Below are positions 14,610 through 23,522 of a DNA stretch of 64,000 nt, one piece after another. The stretch lies in assembly GCA_023396115.1 (NCBI GenBank), contig JAEWXC010000074.1, positions 1 through 64,000 of the forward strand, in the 5' to 3' direction. The notes below the pieces were generated by a model, which was not told the DNA's origin, did no database searches, and saw only the letters and a program-made list of their open reading frames with translations. Both the position numbers and the translations under genes were made by a program. How positions within the stretch are numbered: the first letter of the stretch is position 1; each line of letters starts with the position of its first letter. Origin of the DNA: Actinomycetes bacterium (lineage in GTDB: Bacteria; Actinomycetota; Actinomycetes; Propionibacteriales; Nocardioidaceae).

Positions 14610-16754
14610 TCAGCGGGGCAGTCCCAGGATCCGCTCACCCGCGACGTTGCGCAGCACCTGGGTGGTGCCACCGGCGATCGAGAGGCAGCGGGTCAGCAGC
14701 GACTCGTGCAGCGCCTTCTCCACCTCGGGGCCGCCCAGCACGACCCGCTCCCCCAGGAGCTCGACGACGAGCTCGGAGGCGTCCTGGCGGTTCCGCACGC
14801 CGAGCAGCTTCGCGACGCTCGACTCGGCACCGGGCCCCTGCCCGTCCAGCGAGCGCAGCGTGGTCCGCACCCCGAGCAGGGCGCACACGGTGGCCAGGGC
14901 GACCGAGTCGCCGACCTTGGCGGCGGCACCGGGCAGCCGGGTGCTGTCGAGCAGCGCCACGGCCTGCTCGGTGGAGAGCCCCAGCTTCGACCCGGCCATG
15001 GCGACCCGCTCGTTGGCCAGGGTGGTGCGGGCCAGGCGCCAGCCGTTGTCGACCTCGCCGACGACCATCTGGTCCGGCACGAACACGTTGTCCAGGAAGA
15101 CCTCGTTGAACAGCGCGTCGCCGGTCATCTCGCGCAGCGGCCGGATGTCCAGGCCCTCCGAGCGCATGTCGACCAGGAAGTAGGTGATGCCCTTGTGCTG
15201 CGGGGCGTCGGGGTTGGTGCGGGCCAGGCAGATGCCCCAGTGGGCGTCCTGGGCCAGGGAGGTCCACACCTTCTGCCCGGTCAGGCGCCAGCCGCTCTGC
15301 CCGTCGGGGCCGTTCTCGTCCCTCTCGGCGCGGGTGCGCAGCGATGCCAGGTCGGAGCCGGCGCCGGGCTCGGAGAAGAGCTGGCACCAGATCACGTCAC
15401 CGGCCAGGCTCGGGCGGACGAACTGCTCCCGCTGGGCGTCGGTGCCGTGCTCGAGGATCGTGGGCACGGCCCAGCCGGCGATCTTGATGTCGGGGCGGGT
15501 GACGCCGGCCGCGGACAGCTCCTGGTCGATGACCAGCTGGGTGACGGCGTCGGCGCCGAGCCCGAACGGGGCCGGCCAGTGCGGGGTCAGGTAGCCGCTG
15601 TCCACGAGCGCAGCCCGCTGGTCGTCCGCGGCGACGATCCCGGCCACGGTCTCCCGCACGCCGGGGCGGACGGCCTCGTCGCGGCCGTCGAGGTCGACCT
15701 CGATCCGGCGACGCAGCCCGGTCGCGGCCCGCTCGGCCAGCGAGGCGCCGTAGCCGGACCCGACCAGGTTGCGCAGCAGCACCGCGCGGCGCAGGTAGAA
15801 GTGCGCCTCGTGCTCGAAGGTGAACCCGATCCCGCCGAGCACCTGGATGGCGGCCTGGGTGACCCGGACGGCGGCGTCGAAGGCGACGGTGCCGGCGACG
15901 TCGACCGCGAAGGCCCACTGCTCGGTGTCGGTGAACGCGACCGAGGCGGCGTCCCACGCGACGGCGGTGATCTGCTCGCAGTCCTCGAGCATCTCCGCGC
16001 ACAGGTGCTTGATCGCCTGGAAGGAGCCGATCGGGCGGCCGAACTGCTCGCGCACCCCGGCGTAGTCGACCGCGGTGGCCAGCGCCCAGCGCGCCACCCC
16101 GGCCAGCTCGGCGGCGGCGAAGGTGACCGCGGCGCGGCGCACCGTGTCGGTGTCGAGCCCGGTCCGGACCGCGCCGGCTCCCCCGACGGCGTCCGCGAGC
16201 GGCGCGTCCACGGTGACGCTGCCGGTGCGGCGGGTCAGGTCGAGCGAGACGTGTCCGGTGACCTGGACGAACTCGGCGGGCACCAGGTGCCACGAGCCGT
16301 CCTGCGCCCCGAGCAGGAACAGGTCGGCGCCGGGGGCGTCCCAGACGACCTCGACGGTGCCGGTGAGCCGCTCGCCGACCGTGAGGCCGGGCGTGGGGGC
16401 CAGGGCGACCCGGGCGCCGTCGGCGATCCGGGCGGTCACCTCGCGGCCGGCCTCGTCGTGGGCCAGCAGGGCGCCGGCGACGGTGGTGGACAGCAGGTGT
16501 CCGGGCGCCATCGAGCGAGCGCAGGCCTCCAGGGCCACGGCGGCGTCCAGCACGGTGCCCCCGCCGCCGCCGACCGACTCGGGCAGCGCGATGGTGGCCA
16601 GCCCCATCTCGGCCAGCGACTCCCAGGCGGCGTCGAACGGCTCGTCGGCGCGGGTCTCGGCCTCGCGGACGGCGTCGAGGAAGTTCTCGCCCTCGGCCCA
16701 CTTGGCCAGGGTGCTCGCGAGCTCGACGTGGTCGGAGGAGATTCCGATGGACAA
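14610..16754 (-). CDS. fadE34: Double-length acyl-CoA dehydrogenase FadE34/ChsE3 type
   Basis: The 714 aa protein is very close in length to mycobacterial FadE34 (ChsE3, Rv3573c). It has two acyl-CoA dehydrogenase halves: the N-terminal half with REQFGRPIGSFQAIKHLCAE and QVLGGIGFTFEHEAHFYLRR, and the C-terminal half with LFSEPGAGSDLASLRT and GWRLTGQKVWTSLAQDAHWG. ChsE3 oxidises C24 cholenoyl-CoA-type steroid side chains. As in Mycobacterium, kstR lies close by. The start is taken as TTG at 16754, with GAAGGG 8 nt upstream; the ATG at 16802 would place the coding start on the far side of the KstR box, inside the promoter. A TAGTAT -10 (16801-16806) directly precedes the KstR box. Confidence 0.87.
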   Translation of the reverse strand: MSIGISSDHVELASTLAKWAEGENFLDAVREAETRADEPFDAAWESLAEMGLATIALPESVGGGGGTVLDAAVALEACARSMAPGHLLSTTVAGALLAHDEAGREVTARIADGARVALAPTPGLTVGERLTGTVEVVWDAPGADLFLLGAQDGSWHLVPAEFVQVTGHVSLDLTRRTGSVTVDAPLADAVGGAGAVRTGLDTDTVRRAAVTFAAAELAGVARWALATAVDYAGVREQFGRPIGSFQAIKHLCAEMLEDCEQITAVAWDAASVAFTDTEQWAFAVDVAGTVAFDAAVRVTQAAIQVLGGIGFTFEHEAHFYLRRAVLLRNLVGSGYGASLAERAATGLRRRIEVDLDGRDEAVRPGVRETVAGIVAADDQRAALVDSGYLTPHWPAPFGLGADAVTQLVIDQELSAAGVTRPDIKIAGWAVPTILEHGTDAQREQFVRPSLAGDVIWCQLFSEPGAGSDLASLRTRAERDENGPDGQSGWRLTGQKVWTSLAQDAHWGICLARTNPDAPQHKGITYFLVDMRSEGLDIRPLREMTGDALFNEVFLDNVFVPDQMVVGEVDNGWRLARTTLANERVAMAGSKLGLSTEQAVALLDSTRLPGAAAKVGDSVALATVCALLGVRTTLRSLDGQGPGAESSVAKLLGVRNRQDASELVVELLGERVVLGGPEVEKALHESLLTRCLSIAGGTTQVLRNVAGERILGLPR

Positions 16755-16785
16755 GGCTGTCGCCCTTCGTGCGTGGGACAAGAAC

Positions 16786-16799
16786 TGGAACAGGTTCCA
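16786..16799. promoter_or_regulatory. KstR operator between fadE34 and the divergent methyltransferase
   Basis: TGGAACAGGTTCCA is an exact consensus match with perfect 6-bp arms. Overlapping -10 hexamers lie beside it: TAGTAT (minus, 16801-16806) for fadE34 and TACTGT (plus, 16805-16810) for the methyltransferase, whose GTG start follows 6 nt later. Confidence 0.9.
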
Positions 16800-16816
16800 C
16801 ATACTACTGTTCGGGC

Positions 16817-17521
16817 GTGCTGACCAGTGCCCTGTCTCCCGTTCACGCCCGTCCCGCCCCGCGTCCCGGTGCGGTGATGCCGGCCGACCTGCAGGCGCAC
16901 GCCGACGCGGCCAAAGGCTTCATGCCCGCCGACGAGGGGGCCGCGCTGTACGCGTGGGCCACCGAGGGACTGGCACTCGGCCCGGGGTTGGAGGTCGGCA
17001 CCTACTGCGGCAAGTCGGCGGTCCACTTCGGTGCCGCCGCCCGGGTCGCGGGCAGCACCTTCTTCACCGTCGACCACCACCGCGGCTCCGAGGAGAACCA
17101 GGCCGGGTGGGAGCACCACGACACCGAGGTCGTCGACCCCGAGTTCGGCCTGATGGACACCCTGCCGTTCTTCCGGCGCACCATCGCCCGCGCGGGGCTG
17201 GAGGAGGAGGTCGTGGGCGTGGTGGGCCGCTCCGCGACGCTGGCCCGGCACTGGCGCACGCCGCTGGGGTTGCTCTTCATCGACGGCGGTCACGCCGAGG
17301 AGCCCGCGCAGGCCGACTACACCGGGTGGGCTCACTGGGTGCGCCCCGACGGGCTGCTGCTGGTCCACGACGTGTTCGAGGACCCCGCCGACGGCGGCCA
17401 GGCCCCGTTCCGCGTGTTCCGCCGGGCCCTGGACTCGGGGGCGTTCGTGCAGGTCGACTCCCAGGGGTCGCTGCAGGTGCTGCGCCGGGTCACCGGGGAG
17501 GCCGGCGACCCAGTCGGCTGA
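16817..17521 (+). CDS. Class I SAM-dependent methyltransferase sharing a KstR-controlled promoter
   Basis: A 234 aa methyltransferase of the Methyltransf_24-like group. The SAM-binding loop is LEVGTYCGKSAVHFG (motif I), followed by a FFTVDHHRG acidic strand end and LLFIDGGHAEE, the typical pattern of small O-methyltransferases with a conserved metal- or substrate-binding Asp. Substrate unknown. The GTG at 16817 follows TACTGT by 6 nt, predicting leaderless expression; an in-frame ATG lies 60 nt downstream. Its promoter faces fadE34 across a shared KstR box. The glycosyltransferase-methyltransferase-prenyltransferase-like operon converges on it, so it may belong to the same pathway (inference). 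Confidence 0.8.
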   Translation: MLTSALSPVHARPAPRPGAVMPADLQAHADAAKGFMPADEGAALYAWATEGLALGPGLEVGTYCGKSAVHFGAAARVAGSTFFTVDHHRGSEENQAGWEHHDTEVVDPEFGLMDTLPFFRRTIARAGLEEEVVGVVGRSATLARHWRTPLGLLFIDGGHAEEPAQADYTGWAHWVRPDGLLLVHDVFEDPADGGQAPFRVFRRALDSGAFVQVDSQGSLQVLRRVTGEAGDPVG

Positions 17522-17528
17522 GGCCCCC

Positions 17529-17735
17529 GCGGTTCGAGGCTCGCTGCACTCGCACCTCACCGAACGCGGGAGGCGGCGCTCGGTGAGGAGCCCGACGAAG
17601 GAGGGCCACGAACCCCACCCACGCAGCCGCACCCAGGCCGACGCGGTTCGAGGCTCGCTGCGCTCACACCTCACCGAACGGGGAGGCACCGCGGTTCGAG
17701 GCTCGCTCCGCTCACACCTCACCGAACGCGGGAGG
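17529..17735. repeat. Three copies of a ~45-bp intergenic repeat
   Basis: Copies begin at 17529, 17643 and 17691 with GCGGTTCGAGGCTCGCT and end with CTCACCGAACG plus GGGAGG. Copies 2 and 3 are directly adjacent; copy 1 is separated by about 70 bp. They differ at a few bases. The repeats fill the space between the convergent methyltransferase and prenyltransferase-like genes, where no coding gene is seen. Confidence 0.85.
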
Positions 17736-17750
17736 TGGAGGCGGGGCAGG

Positions 17751-18845
17751 TCAGGAGGAGACGGGCTCCAGGTCGGCCGAGGGGCAGCCGCACCCGTGCG
17801 GGATGTCGGCGAAGTCGGCCAACGAGTCCCCGCGCATGATCGCCGACCCCGGGGTGGAGCCGTCGAGGGCGTCGACGGCCAGGATTACCGCGGCAGCGGT
17901 GTAGGTGGTCTGCTCGCCGGGCCAGCGGACCTCGTCGGTGTAGACGTAGCCGGTCCAGTAGCGGCCGTCGTCCTCACGCAGGTGCTGCATGTTGGCCAGC
18001 AGCTCCCGGGCCCGCTCGGTGTCACCCAGGGCGTCCAGGCTCATCACCAGCTCGCAGGTCTCCGCGCCGGTCACCCACGGGTTGTGCGAGACGCACTTGA
18101 TGCCCAGCGGCGGCACCACGAAGGTGTCCCAGCGGCTGGCCACCAGCTCCAGGCCGGCCTCGCCGCGCACGGCACCGCCGAGCACTGGGTAGTACCAGTC
18201 CATGGAGAACTCGGACTTGTCCAGGAACAGGTCGCGGTGCTCACGCAGGGCGTGCCCCAGGCGACCGCCGGCCAGCTCCCAGCCGGGCTGCGGGTCCTCG
18301 ACCAGCTCGGCCAGCGCCACCCCGGCCCGCAGGGCCTGGAAGATGCTGGAGGAACCGGCGAGCAGCCCGTCGGCGTTGACCTTGGCGGGGGCGCCGTCGG
18401 CCCACTCCTGGGACCAGGCGATGCCACCCCAGGGCAGCTGCATCGACACCACGTAGTCGAGCGCCGAACGGACCACGGGCCAGAAGCGGTCCACGAACGC
18501 CCGGTCACCGCGCAGCAGCCAGTGGTGCCAGACGCCGACGGCCAGGTAGGCGCTCATGTTGGTCTCGGCCGAGTGGTCCTCGACCTCGCCCGCGACGATC
18601 TTCATCGGCCAGGAGCCGTCGTGGCGCTGGGTGCGCAGGCACCACTCGTAGGCGCGCTCGGCGGCCTCCACCTCGCCGCCGACGAGCAGCGCCATCGCGC
18701 CCTCGACGTGGTTCCACACGTCGGTGTGCTCACCGACGGTCCACGGGATGGCGCCGTCGGGCTCCTGCATCCGGGCGATCGAGGCGGCCGTGTCGGCCAC
18801 CTGCTGGGCGGTCAGGATGCCCGGGACCTGGGGAAGCTGGGTCAC
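17751..18845 (-). CDS. Prenyltransferase/terpenoid-cyclase-like (alpha/alpha toroid) protein
   Basis: The 364 aa protein is built of repeated helix pairs with QxDGSW-like signatures (MQEPDGAIPW, TQRHDGSWPM), as in squalene/oxidosqualene cyclase and prenyltransferase beta-type toroids. It lacks a recognisable DxDD cyclisation motif, so cyclase activity is not supported; a binding or glycan-acting role is possible because (alpha/alpha)6 glycosidases look similar. A Cys-rich end (HGCGCPS) could bind metal. The GTG at 18845 lies 4 nt after the upstream methyltransferase gene, so it is the third gene of a GT4-methyltransferase-toroid operon. The function is unknown; the position between fadE34 and kstR is suggestive. 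Confidence 0.7.
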   Translation of the reverse strand: MTQLPQVPGILTAQQVADTAASIARMQEPDGAIPWTVGEHTDVWNHVEGAMALLVGGEVEAAERAYEWCLRTQRHDGSWPMKIVAGEVEDHSAETNMSAYLAVGVWHHWLLRGDRAFVDRFWPVVRSALDYVVSMQLPWGGIAWSQEWADGAPAKVNADGLLAGSSSIFQALRAGVALAELVEDPQPGWELAGGRLGHALREHRDLFLDKSEFSMDWYYPVLGGAVRGEAGLELVASRWDTFVVPPLGIKCVSHNPWVTGAETCELVMSLDALGDTERARELLANMQHLREDDGRYWTGYVYTDEVRWPGEQTTYTAAAVILAVDALDGSTPGSAIMRGDSLADFADIPHGCGCPSADLEPVSS

Positions 18846-18849
18846 GGTG

Positions 18850-19599
18850 TCAGGCTGCCTCGGGCTTGCGGAAGTACAGCACCATCGACTTGCCGATCAG
18901 CGGGTCGAGCACCTTGTCGGCCAGCTGCAGGGTCTTGGGGTTCTTCATGATCTGCCACTCGAGCAGCTTCTGGTAGCCCTTGGCGAGCGGGTGGTCGTTG
19001 TTCTCCACGCCCACCGCGCACTTGATCCACCAGTACGGCGAGTGCAGGCCGTGGGTGTAGGCCTTGCCCTCGTAGAGCATCACGTCGCCGGGAGTGCCGT
19101 CGTTCGGGGTGCCGGCCTTGGTGATCTTGTCGACCAGCTCGTGGTCGGTGTAGATCCGGATGTGGCCGCCGGTGGCGTTGTGGTACTCGTCCGACAGCGA
19201 CCAGTTGATGACCTCGGGCAGCCAGCGGGGCACCGAGACCGCCAGGGTCCCGCCGGGGCGCAGCACCCGGACGAGCTCGGTGATCGCCTGGACGTCGTTC
19301 CCGATGTGCTCGAGCACCTCCGAGCAGACGATCCGGTCGAACTCGCCGTCGGCGAAGGGCAGCTGCAGGGCGTCGCCCTCCTTGACGTCGGCGCTGGCCC
19401 CGTCGGGGACCTCGCCGGCCTCGGCCATCGCGGTGAACAGGTTGCGCACGTTCTCCAGCTCCTCGACGTCCATGTCGAAGGCCATCACGTCCGCGCCGCG
19501 GCGGTACATCTCGAAGGCGTGGCGGCCGGCGCCGCAGCCCATGTCCAGCACACGGTCGCCGGGTCGCAGCCCGAGGCGGTCGAAGTCAACGGTCAGCAC
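18850..19599 (-). CDS. Class I SAM-dependent methyltransferase (Methyltransf_11 type)
   Basis: A 249 aa methyltransferase with motif I VLDMGCGAGRHAFEM near residue 18, the acidic residue in MAFDMD, motif IV-like FDRIVCSEVLEHI and post-motif RVLRPGGTLAVSVPRW. This resembles UbiE/Coq5-like and small-lipid methyltransferases, but the C-terminal half (YTHGLHSPYWWIKCA) is family-specific and not recognised. The GTG start at 19599 has an AGGA-containing purine-rich stretch upstream. It is the middle gene of a tight three-gene operon: glycosyltransferase 47 nt upstream, toroid protein 4 nt downstream. The likely acceptor is a lipid or glycolipid intermediate made by its neighbours (inference). Confidence 0.82.
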   Translation of the reverse strand: MLTVDFDRLGLRPGDRVLDMGCGAGRHAFEMYRRGADVMAFDMDVEELENVRNLFTAMAEAGEVPDGASADVKEGDALQLPFADGEFDRIVCSEVLEHIGNDVQAITELVRVLRPGGTLAVSVPRWLPEVINWSLSDEYHNATGGHIRIYTDHELVDKITKAGTPNDGTPGDVMLYEGKAYTHGLHSPYWWIKCAVGVENNDHPLAKGYQKLLEWQIMKNPKTLQLADKVLDPLIGKSMVLYFRKPEAA

Positions 19600-19646
19600 A
19601 GGATTCCTGCTTCCTTCTGGGGGTTCTGCTGGTCTCGGCGGCGCGC

Positions 19647-20909
19647 TCAGGCGCCGGGGGTCGGGGTGCCGCGTTCGGCGTGGTAGTCGGCCACGACCTC
19701 GGCGTAGGCCTCGGCGGTGGTCTTGGCCACCGCGGCCCAGCTGAAGTTCTCCTCCACCCGCACCCGGCCGTTGCGGCCCATCTGCTCGCGGCGCTCGGGG
19801 TCGTCGAGCAGGCCGGCGATGGCGTGGGTCAGCTCACCGACGTCACCGGGGGTGACCTGGTCGGCGCAGACACCGTCCTCGCCGACGACCTCGGGGATCG
19901 CACCGGCCCGGGAGACGACCAGCGGGGTCGCACAGGCCATCAGCTCGGCGGTGGGCAGCGAGAAGCCCTCGTACAGGCTGGGCACGACCGCGAGCTCGGC
20001 CGAGCCCATGATCTCGACCAGCTCGGCGTCGGAGACGCCGCTGACGAACCGGACGTGGTCGGTGATCCCGAGCTTGTCGATCAACTGCTCGGTACGACCG
20101 CCCTTCTCGGGCTTGGTGACCAGGAGCAGCTCCAGCTCGTCGCGCTCGGTGCGCAGCTTCGCGAACGCCTCCAGCAGCGTGGCGATCCCCTTGACCGGGG
20201 CGTCGGCGCTGGCCATGGCCAGCAGCCGGCCGGGCACCCGCGGCTTGGTGGGCGGCACGAAGTGGTCCGGGACGCCGAGCAGGATGACCTGCATCCGTGC
20301 CGGGTCGACGCCGAAGTCGGTGGCGATGTCGCGCTTGGACGACTCCGAGGGGGTGAGGATCTTGCGCGCGGCGCGGGCGACCTTGCCCTGCATCTTGAGG
20401 AAGCCGTACCAGCGGCGCAGCGAGATCTTCTTGCGCCAGTTGGGCGCGGCAGCCAGGTCGATGCGGCGGTCGAAGGTGATCGGGTGGTGCAGCGTGGTGA
20501 TCAGCGGCAGCCCGGCCTCCTCGATGTCGAGCATGCCGTACCCGAGGACCTGGTTGTCGTGCACGATGTCGAAGTCGTCGAGCCGACCGCGCAGCACCTT
20601 GGCGACCCGCTTGGAGAAGGTCTTCGGCTCGGGGAACCCGGCGGTGCACATGGTGAGGAACTCCTCCACGTCCACCAGGTCGCGGAACTCGCGCGGCTTG
20701 GGGATCCGGAACGGGTCCGGCTCCCGGTAGAGGTCCAGACTGGGCACCTTCGTCAGCTTCACGCCCTCGTCGAGGACCGGGTACGGCTGGCCGGAGAAGA
20801 CCTCGACCTCGTGCCCCTGGGCCACCAGCTCGCGACTCAGGTGCCGGATGTAGATGCCCTGGCCGCCGCAGTGCGGCTTGCTGCGGTAGGAAAGCAGTGC
20901 GACTCGCAA
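19647..20909 (-). CDS. Glycosyltransferase family 4
   Basis: A 420 aa GT-B retaining glycosyltransferase. The N-terminal acceptor domain carries the early Gly loop (CGGQGIYIRHLSREL); the C-terminal donor domain carries LLAMASADAPVKG, SGVSDAELVEIM and the E-x7-E signature EGFSLPTAELMACATPLV. Donor and acceptor are unknown; most GT4 enzymes here use a nucleotide sugar or GDP-mannose. The start is TTG at 20909, with GAAAGG 9 nt upstream; no in-frame ATG lies nearby. Upstream lies a near-consensus KstR box and the divergent kstR gene. The operon continues with a methyltransferase and the toroid protein, suggesting assembly of a modified glycolipid or glycosylated polyprenoid/steroid (inference). 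Confidence 0.85.
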   Translation of the reverse strand: MRVALLSYRSKPHCGGQGIYIRHLSRELVAQGHEVEVFSGQPYPVLDEGVKLTKVPSLDLYREPDPFRIPKPREFRDLVDVEEFLTMCTAGFPEPKTFSKRVAKVLRGRLDDFDIVHDNQVLGYGMLDIEEAGLPLITTLHHPITFDRRIDLAAAPNWRKKISLRRWYGFLKMQGKVARAARKILTPSESSKRDIATDFGVDPARMQVILLGVPDHFVPPTKPRVPGRLLAMASADAPVKGIATLLEAFAKLRTERDELELLLVTKPEKGGRTEQLIDKLGITDHVRFVSGVSDAELVEIMGSAELAVVPSLYEGFSLPTAELMACATPLVVSRAGAIPEVVGEDGVCADQVTPGDVGELTHAIAGLLDDPERREQMGRNGRVRVEENFSWAAVAKTTAEAYAEVVADYHAERGTPTPGA

Positions 20910-20930
20910 CGCGCGGCGCCTTTCGTGAAG

Positions 20931-20944
20931 TGAAACGTGTTCCT
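20931..20944. promoter_or_regulatory. Near-consensus KstR box between kstR and the glycosyltransferase operon
   Basis: TGAAACGTGTTCCT matches TnnAACnnGTTnnA at all core positions; only the last base differs (T for A). TATTAT (20944-20949) follows directly as a plausible -10 for kstR, and the minus strand reads CATAAT there, so both directions could be repressed. This would be kstR autoregulation. Confidence 0.65.
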
Positions 20945-21016
20945 ATTATGGCTGACGGTTCGGTAACTTGTCGGACTATCGAACGGGGAAGTCGCGACGC
21001 GTGTTCCGGCGCCCCA

Positions 21017-21042
21017 CCCGGTGTGCATCACATCACACCGGG
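21017..21042. promoter_or_regulatory. Inverted repeat with a CRP/GlxR-like core in the kstR leader
   Basis: CCCGGTGTG (21017-21025) and CACACCGGG (21034-21042) are perfect 9-bp arms around CATCACAT. Inside, TGTGCATCACATCACA matches the CRP/GlxR consensus TGTGAN6TCACA at 9 of 10 fixed positions. It lies 49 nt upstream of the kstR start. It may be a cAMP-regulator operator or a leader hairpin. Confidence 0.5.
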
Positions 21043-21090
21043 ACACAGCAGGACGGAACCGGTGCGAACGGCCGGGGAACGGTAGGACTC

Positions 21091-21690
21091 ATGTCTCAGG
21101 CGACCACACTCAGCAGCGAGGACGTCGGCTCGACCGCCCAGCGGGAGCGGCGCCGCCGGATCCTCGACGCCACGATCGCGCTGGCCTCGACCGGCGGTTT
21201 CGACGCCGTCCAGATGCGGACCGTGGCCGAGGACGCCGACGTGGCGCTCGGCACCCTGTACCGGTACTTCCCCTCGAAGATCCACCTGCTGGTCTCCGCC
21301 CTGGGCCGTGAGTTCGAGCGGGCCGACTCCAACCTGCACGCCCGCGTCGTCAAGGGCGACACCCCGGCCGACCGGGTGATCGACGTCCTCAAGCGCACCT
21401 CGCGCGGTCTGCAGGGCGACCAGCACATCACCGAGGCCCTGACCCGGGCGTTCATGTTCGCCGACGCCTCGGTGGCCGGGGAGATCTCGGTCGTGGGCCA
21501 GCGGCTCACCAACATGCTCACCTACGCGATGCGCCCCGACGACACCGCCACCAGCGAGGAGGACGAGCAGATCGCCCGCGTGATCGGTGACGTGTGGCTC
21601 TCCACCCTGGTCGCCTGGGTGACCGGCCGGACCACCGCGGAGGAGACGGCCGCGCACATGGAGCGCGCGGTCCGCCTGCTGCTGCGCTGA
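21091..21690 (+). CDS. kstR: TetR-family repressor of cholesterol catabolism, KstR
   Basis: A 199 aa TetR protein strongly resembling mycobacterial KstR (Rv3574, 199 aa). The N-terminal HTH region STAQRERRRRILDAT... VALGTLYRYFPSKIHLLVSA and the segments ALTRAFMFADAS and VIGDVWLSTLVAWVTG are near-identical in pattern to KstR. KstR represses the cholesterol regulon and is released by 3-oxo-steroid-CoA ligands. The ATG at 21091 has AGGA close upstream. Promoter elements place the transcription start near 20956, giving a leader of about 135 nt that contains an inverted repeat. The five exact operators in this window are the expected targets. The gene faces the glycosyltransferase operon and converges on an SDR. 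Confidence 0.92.
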   Translation: MSQATTLSSEDVGSTAQRERRRRILDATIALASTGGFDAVQMRTVAEDADVALGTLYRYFPSKIHLLVSALGREFERADSNLHARVVKGDTPADRVIDVLKRTSRGLQGDQHITEALTRAFMFADASVAGEISVVGQRLTNMLTYAMRPDDTATSEEDEQIARVIGDVWLSTLVAWVTGRTTAEETAAHMERAVRLLLR

Positions 21691-21727
21691 CCGGCACGAC
21701 CCCGGAGCCCGGGACCGCGACACCGGC

Positions 21728-22483
21728 TCAGCCCCCGAACGCGTGGGTGGCGGTGACGCCGCCGTCGACGGCGATCTCGGCCCCGGTGATGTAACGCGAC
21801 TCGTCGGAGGCGAGGAAGACGTAGGTCGGGGCGATGTCCTCGGGCACGCCGACCCGGCGCATCGGCACCTTGGAGGCGCCGAACTCCATCGCCAGGTCAC
21901 CGCCGTGAGCCTGGGTCATCGGGGTGTTGATCATCCCCGGGTGCACCGAGTTGACCCGGATCTGCCGGCTGGCCAGCTCGTGCGCCGCCGCCTTGGTCAT
22001 GCCACGGATCGCCCACTTGGAGCCGCAGTAGGCCACCACGGACCCCATGCCGCCGAGTCCCTCGACGGACGAGGCGTTGATGATCGAGCCACCGCCCTGG
22101 GCCTTCATGGTCGGCACGACGGCCTGCATGCCCAGGTAGACGCCGCCCTGGTTGACCGACCAGACCAGCTGGGCCTCCTCCAGGGTCATCTTGTCGACCT
22201 CGCCGAAGCGCAGGATGCCGGCGTTGTTGGCCAGCACGCTGACCGGCCCGAACCGCTCGTTGGTGTCGGCGACCAGGGCCTCCCACGAGGCGGGGTCGGT
22301 GACGTCGTGGTGCGCGAAGTGGGCGTTCTCCCCCAGCTCCGCGGCGAGCGCGGTGCCCAGCTCGTCGGCGATGTCGGCGATGACGACCTTCGCGCCCTCG
22401 GCGACGAAGGCGCGGCTGATCGCCTCACCCTGTCCTTGCGCGCCACCGGTGACGATGGCGACCTTCCCGTCCAGACGGGCCAT
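21728..22483 (-). CDS. Short-chain dehydrogenase, 3alpha/20beta-hydroxysteroid dehydrogenase type
   Basis: A 251 aa classical SDR. The NAD-binding motif is VTGGAQGQGEAI, the structural motif LANNAGI, the catalytic Ser in NASSVEG and YxxxK as YCGSK. The HPGMINTPMT segment and overall layout resemble Streptomyces 3alpha,20beta-HSD and mycobacterial FabG3, so an NAD-dependent hydroxysteroid oxidoreductase is likely; the regio- and stereospecificity cannot be read from sequence. The ATG at 22483 has AAGGAG 6 nt upstream. The gene lies 127 nt downstream of hsd4A on the same strand with two hairpins in between, so it is probably expressed separately or attenuated. Confidence 0.83.
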   Translation of the reverse strand: MARLDGKVAIVTGGAQGQGEAISRAFVAEGAKVVIADIADELGTALAAELGENAHFAHHDVTDPASWEALVADTNERFGPVSVLANNAGILRFGEVDKMTLEEAQLVWSVNQGGVYLGMQAVVPTMKAQGGGSIINASSVEGLGGMGSVVAYCGSKWAIRGMTKAAAHELASRQIRVNSVHPGMINTPMTQAHGGDLAMEFGASKVPMRRVGVPEDIAPTYVFLASDESRYITGAEIAVDGGVTATHAFGG

Positions 22484-22502
22484 GGGGTTCTCCTTCGGTG
22501 TG

Positions 22503-22524
22503 CCCGGGACGCTGTCGTCCCGGG
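22503..22524 (-). terminator. Hairpin just upstream of the SDR start
   Basis: CCCGGGACG-ctgt-CGTCCCGGG (perfect 9-bp stem, 4-nt loop) lies 20 nt before the SDR start codon on the minus strand. It could terminate readthrough from hsd4A or act as a leader structure. Confidence 0.6.
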
Positions 22525-22558
22525 GTGGCGCGGCAGCGGTGGCCGCGCGGGGTCGGAC

Positions 22559-22577
22559 GGTGACCGGTGGGGTCACC
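22559..22577 (-). terminator. Hairpin downstream of hsd4A
   Basis: GGTGACC-ggtgg-GGTCACC (7-bp stem, 5-nt loop) lies 34 nt past the hsd4A stop codon; with the 22503-22524 hairpin it separates hsd4A from the next SDR. Confidence 0.5.
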
Positions 22578-22610
22578 CGGGGCGGTCGGGGCTCCGGCAC
22601 GCCCCGTCGC

Positions 22611-23519
<909 letters not shown>

Positions 23520-23522
23520 GGC

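Noticed and set aside
16755..16802. ATG at 16802 as the fadE34 start
   Set aside because: The reading from 16802 runs through the KstR box and the promoter. TTG at 16754 has a ribosome binding site and gives the family length.
16769..16816. Longer methyltransferase start upstream of 16817
   Set aside because: It would begin inside the KstR operator and the -10 region.
17643..17735. CRISPR array made of the 45-bp repeats
   Set aside because: Only three copies, no regular spacer length, no cas genes; copies 2 and 3 are adjacent with almost no spacer.
21701..21713. Terminator between kstR and the SDR (CCCGG-agc-CCGGG)
   Set aside because: Only 5 bp of stem; too weak to call.
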